From: Anaeramoeba flamelloides
Lineage: Eukaryota; Metamonada; Anaeramoebidae
NCBI GenBank assembly: GCA_027625915.1
Contig: JANTQA010000029.1
Location: 7,626,001-7,690,000, forward strand
Direction: 5' to 3'
Length of the DNA: 64,000 nt
Positions 59,430 through 64,000 of this stretch are shown here, piece after piece (the stretch's first letter is position 1; each line of letters begins with the position of its first letter). Made by a program: the position numbers and the translations under genes. A model generated the notes under the pieces. The model did no database searches and was not told the origin of the DNA. It saw only the letters and a program-made list of their open reading frames with translations.

Positions 59430-62389
59430 TTATATTGCAAAAATGAAAAATACGATCATTGGAATAATGAATGATAATGAGTGTGTGAATGAATCACTGA
59501 AGGTATCTGTAGAATTCGAATCAGTATCAGGATCATAAAAAATATAGCCAATATTCCTACGGAAGCCGTGGTTTTCCATATCTTGTGTAAGTGCCAGGAC
59601 AACACTTTTTTCGTAATTTTTCAAAAATTGGAAATATGCAAAATTCCCTTGATCTGTCGATGATTTCAGCAATTCCCCTTTGTTATCGAATATAAGCACG
59701 ATGCCGCTCTCAGGTGCATCCCGCATTTTAATGAATGCAACCGCCCAGAAGGTTTCAGAAGAGATCAACTCTATTTCTAATTGATTTCTGTTGTCATTAC
59801 TAGTATGATCTAATGGAGTTTCATCTACTACGATTGTTCCATCATTCTTTATAATTTTATAATAATAAAGATTAACGCCATTATCAATTGTGTAGACTAT
59901 CACGAGGTTTTTATCAGACAAGCAAGCAACTTTGATTCCCTATTGATCACCCTTGGTAGTTTTACTTAGAGAAAGCAATTTTCCGATCTTTGATCCGTCA
60001 GTTATTTTGATAATTTGGCCAAATACACCAGACCCGTCTCCGTCCTTATTGCTGTTGTCTGTATATACTAAAAAGATTTGATTTTCTTGATCATTTATAT
60101 AACCAAAATGGTAATCCACAATATCATAACCATCCTGATTCATTTCATGTGTTTTCCCGATCAGCTTACCAGATCCATCAAAAATGCGATAATGGAGATT
60201 AAAAGCATTTTCATTATTCTGATCTTCACAAAGATAGAAAATACCCCAATTGTTTTCATCAGAACCACTTTGTCTTACAATTTTTGGGCTATATTGCCTG
60301 CCCTGTGTGATTCCATTAATAAGGAATTCTTCCTTCACTGCACTGTTATCCTTGTTATTGAAAATAGCACCGAATATACCATCACTATCCCCATCATTAC
60401 CATTTTTATCTCTGTAGGCAATAACATATTTGTCATTTAATGCACACCCCGTGATTGAATCACGGTCACTGTCTTTGTAGTAATCATCGATGTGATAAAT
60501 TTCTGTCGTGCTATAATCCTTTGTATTTAAATTATAGCCATAAATATGTTCTTGATTATATAAATGCTTTACATTCCCACTATTAGGTAGTGTTAATTCG
60601 TCTGGCTGTAAAATTTCCCCAATGTAGGCTGTTGTTACCTGGTTGTTGCTTAGCAGGAATGTCTTTGGCATTTCATCTTGATATTCAATTTTTTTAAATT
60701 CACCAGCACGAAAGAAATCGCCGACCATTGTCCAGTCTTTGATGATCTTACCATCTTTACCTAGCAATTTATATTCCTTAGCATGCGTTTTTTCTGCCTT
60801 CTTTTGATAGAAAATGAAGAAATTAAAATCGTCCTCCTTTGTGTCAAGTGCTGGGCTCGTTGGTTGTAATTTTGTTGTTGGTGTTGAAGTAGATTTTGAT
60901 GTTGGTGGCAGACTAACAGTTGTTAGTGTATTAGGTGTGAGTAAAAATACATTTTCATAGTTCTTTGTTGAAACAATTGTTTTGTTTTCCTTATACACTG
61001 TGGTGTCTGGGTTGTAAATAACATATTTATAATCCTTCTCTTGTTCGCACTCCCAGACGAATAAAATTTTGCCATTATCTAAAACGAGGACGTTCTTAAT
61101 TCTTTGATTGCCGTTGTTATTTTTGTTAACAATAAAATCTGAGCCAACAAAGGTCCCATCATTGTTCAGGATCTGTGCGACGATTGTATTGCCCGATTCT
61201 TGCTTGCCACTTGAGTCCCATGTAATAATAAATTGGTTATTAGGTACAATGTTGTGCCCACTGTGAAGCAGTTGCCCCAAGTGGGTATCATTAACATTAA
61301 TTAGGAAATCGCTTTTCACAACACTTCCGTCTTTGGAATAGATTTTTGCGGAGACTCCGCATGACGATCCGTCCTGGTAAAACGAATTCCACATCACAAG
61401 CAGATTATCGTTCGTAAGCACTAACAGCTTATGATCCAACTGAAAGCTCTCTACAATAGTGTTGACTTGGATTTCTTTCCCTTGCTTGGTTCCATCAGAA
61501 TTCACGAACTGCCCAAAGATTCCATAGGTGTCACGGTCCTTGTCCTTAAACATAATTACACAAAAGAACGTACCACCGGATCTAAAGGCAACACATTTCT
61601 CATCTAAATCCTCGGCACCATAATCTGTGTTGTTGGTAATTTTGAAAATTGAGGCATATTCTGAGCGTCTGAATTCCAAATCATCCCAGTGTATGAACTC
61701 TTTTGTCCGTCATTGTAGTATGTATTGGAAACAGCTAAAACACGATCCTCACTACTCTTGACTAATTGCGTTCTTTTGCAGTCCAAATTCCCGTCGGTGC
61801 AATATTGTAATTCGTTTCCTTCTTGGTTGCCTTCAGAGTCGAACCATAGTAGATGAGGTTTGCAATCTTTTTCGTTGTTCAGCTTCGTGTATGTGATCAC
61901 AAACTTTCCATTTGGCATGGGCAGAATGTCAAGACTCGGATCAAATTTGACTTCCCACTGTGTAAACGTTGCCACTTCGGTGCGTGCTTTGACAACCGAT
62001 CCATCAGCGCCTAGAATTTTAATCGTCACAGACCTTTGGTAAAGATCATTGGTACGGAACTCGATCGACAGGAAGACAAGATTCCCATTCGTTAAGGTTT
62101 CCATTTTCGTCGACTCAACATACCCATGTTCATAACCAGTCAAGGATTGCTCGCTACCCAATTTCCCATTTTCGCTCAGAAATTCTTTGAAAAAAACATT
62201 GCCGCATGGGTGGTTCATGCACTCTAATGATCCTGAAACAAACACTTTCCCTTCATTTCCATGCAAATTACCAAGACCCAATTGTGCGTCATCTGGGTTT
62301 AAATGCAATAAATCTGTTTGAACTATCTTACAATTGGTGGTAAAAAAAATTACTGAAACAAGTAAAGTTATGAATAGGAATTGTTTCAT
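59430..62389 (-). pseudogene. secreted, GPI-anchored-type beta-propeller-repeat surface protein, with one frameshift and one in-frame TAG
   Basis: The frame starts at 62389 with a signal peptide (MKQFLFITLLVSVIFFTTNC) and spans about 985 codons without introns. Repeated units of about 50-60 residues carry the pattern DxDxDxxGIFGQxFNxDG...VN, for example DKDRDTYGIFGQFVNSDGTK, DGDSDGIFGAIFNNKDN and DGDGSGVFGQIIKITDG. Such units form blades in large bacterial and protist adhesin-like proteins. A Thr/Ser/Pro-rich linker lies near residue 490. The C-terminus is Ser/Thr/Asp-rich and ends in a bare hydrophobic tail (SLSFIIPMIVFFIFAI), typical of a GPI signal. Two lesions are visible. One base is missing near 61706: the frame changes between YYNDG and TKEFIHWDDLEFRRS. 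A TAG at 59940-59942 interrupts TKGDQ-GIKVACLSDKN. Either the gene is a young pseudogene or there are sequence errors. Function as an adhesin is inference. Confidence 0.75.
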
Positions 62390-64000
62390 AGTTTTTGGTT
62401 TGGTTGTTAAAAATCTCTTTATTGTAAACTGTTAAATTATTTGGAAATTTTTTCAAACAAAAATGATAGAAGTAAGAAAAAGTAAAATGATCATTTTTTT
62501 TTTTTACATTAGGGTTTAATGGCAAGTCGAAAAAAAGTTTTTAAGATGGGAAGTGTAGTTGTTGAAAAGCTTCCTCTCTCTCCTCAAAAAAAAGCGATTT
62601 TTGTCCAAATATTAGAAGGAAAACAAGAAAAACATAATTTCTTCCAATTGTTGAGGAAAAAAATTGGTAAACAGAATTAAACTGGGATATTTATTTTGTC
62701 AAACATTTTTCAAAATGCAATTGCCAACATTGGGTATAATTGATCATACCAATCCAAAGTTTTTGAAGATTATCAGAATCCAAATAGGGACCAAAACCTT
62801 TTTTGTGATAAGTGTCTAACTTTGATTTTCTTCATTTCAATTCCATCAAGATCCTTCAAATAGAATGTCGTTGAAATCAGAAACTTTATTTTTGAATTAA
62901 AAAAGTGGCAAAAATTCGTAAAAAGTACATTTATTGAACAATTCATAACTTTCAAATTAGGACAGTCAGAGAATAATCCTTAATATTTTATCTTAATTTT
63001 TTTCTGATTACTTGAGAAAAATTCTATTCATGTTTAGATAAAGCAAATATGAAAATGATCAATTTCTAATTTTTTCGATTTTTATTGGTAAATAGTACTG
63101 AAAATATTATTTTTTTAAAAAGTATCTTGAATATCAAGATTAAGGATTAAACAGCCAAAGCACTCGATATATAAATTCAAAGAATGAACCCAAGAAATCA
63201 TAATTGTTAAAATAATATTTAAAATTAGAAATGATAAAAGATAGTGATAATTCTTGTTGACTCTGAAGATTTAGTTTGTTAATAATTTTGATTATAAAGC
63301 AATTAGCTACATCATATATTTTTTTATAATCAAAGGTGTTGTAATTAGATGTAAATGATATTAGTGCACCATGGCTCAAATAGCTCTAAAAAATCTATTA
63401 TAAATCTTATTGCACAATAAATTATTACATTTTTTACTAATGATCACAATTAAAAAAGTTTAATTTTGAAAAGAATTTTTTTAATTCCCTTTTCCAAATT
63501 TAAAAATAGAATCCCAAAATATGGTATTCTGGTATTTAATATTTTAGATTTAGAACTTCGAAAAGTAACTATTTTTTAAATTTTTTTAATTTCAAAGATT
63601 TACTCTATAATTATCAACATAAAAGCACAAAGACTGATTAGTTTTATTTGCTTTTGAGAAAGATACTTGTAACATCAATATATTTGCATGATTTGAGAAA
63701 TAATTTGACAAAAAAATCTATTGGTTAATTATTTAATTTTTTAAAAAATTGAATTTTTTAGAAATTAATCAACATTTCACCACAAATTTAAGTAAGATAT
63801 TTTACAACTTTGGAGTCTCTAATATTGATAATTAAATTTTTAAATTTTTGGCGAAATTCAGATTTTTTATTGAAATTGTTTGATTATTTACTAATACAAG
63901 GATTTTTTTTAATAGATAAGATCAACAAATATTTCTACTTGACTAATCGATTTTTTAGAGACATTTGAACAATGTCACTTGATGTGATTTACTCTTAATA
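62390..64000. other. flank without a recognised gene
   Basis: Contains the 5' flank of the surface-protein gene and an R5 repeat. Two short minus-strand frames have fairly mixed composition: about 62955-62773 (FYLKDLDGIEMKKIKVRHLS) and 63379-63140 (SNYNTFDYKKIYDVANCF). I cannot assign either one. Confidence 0.5.
63290..63560. repeat. dispersed repeat R5, copy 2
   Basis: The counterpart of 18030-18290. It overlaps the N-terminal half of the minus-strand frame 63379-63140. In the other copy the equivalent frame is closed, so R5 may be a decayed coding element. Confidence 0.6.

Noticed and set aside
59940-59942. TAG as a reassigned glutamine codon
   Set aside because: The in-frame TAG suggested a non-standard code, since none of the other genes clearly ends in TAG. 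But no other exon (more than 2500 codons in the window) has an internal TAG, and the same gene also carries a frameshift. A lesion or sequence error is simpler.
60078-60440. 120-codon plus-strand ORF inside the surface-protein gene
   Set aside because: It is the antisense shadow of the blade repeats and has no independent support.
1-64000. tRNA, rRNA or snRNA genes
   Set aside because: I looked for T-loop and other conserved words on both strands and found none with a matching fold. Absence cannot be proven by eye.

Overview
The window is nuclear DNA from a unicellular eukaryote with a very A+T-rich genome (roughly four fifths A+T by eye). It has standard GT-AG introns, the standard stop codons and long poly(A)/poly(T) runs. 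Gene content (ankyrin-BTB, ankyrin-DHHC, F-box, PQ-loop, ML-domain and beta-propeller surface proteins, plus a Na+/K+-type P-ATPase) fits a free-living amoeboid or anaerobic protist. An Anaeramoeba-like metamonad is my best guess, but the sequence alone does not prove it.

Layout. 0-8 kb: an ML-domain secreted protein (minus strand), two weak ORFs, a MITE copy and a large hairpin array. 8.5-15.7 kb: a four-exon PQ-loop membrane transporter (minus) rebuilt here by splice phase. Its first and third introns (2.9 and 3.3 kb) are filled with a decayed LINE, a MITE inside that LINE, a second hairpin array and a second MITE family. 16-21.5 kb: repeats and weak ORFs only. 21.5-22.9 kb: an intron-less ankyrin-BTB gene (minus). 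23-28.5 kb: inverted repeats and a hairpin array. 28.5-37.3 kb: a three-exon Na+/K+-ATPase alpha-type gene (plus) with a 5.3-kb first intron carrying two inverted-repeat elements. 39.2-46.1 kb: a three-exon Akr1/HIP14-type ankyrin-DHYC palmitoyltransferase (minus) with a 4.9-kb intron that again carries a hairpin array and a MITE. 46-53.5 kb: gene-free, with a hairpin array and a decayed LINE interrupted by another copy of the same MITE. 53.5-54.3 kb: a two-exon F-box gene (plus). 54.3-59.4 kb: repeats, hairpin arrays and a LINE C-terminal fragment. 59.4-62.4 kb: a long secreted, probably GPI-anchored beta-propeller-repeat protein (minus) with one frameshift and one in-frame TAG.

The genes do not form a pathway. 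Several act at membranes: ion pumping, lysosomal-type transport, protein palmitoylation, lipid binding and cell-surface display. Ubiquitin-ligase adaptors (F-box, BTB) make up the rest.

The most unusual feature is a dispersed family of multi-hairpin arrays. Each array strings together several different 55-80-bp imperfect palindromes, separated by short G+C-richer spacers (CTAACGG or a 10-mer close to AGTGTCGTAG). Two arrays abut LINE coding remnants, and three share a terminal palindrome followed by an A-rich tail. They may therefore be the structured non-coding part of a LINE family or of its 5'-truncated copies.
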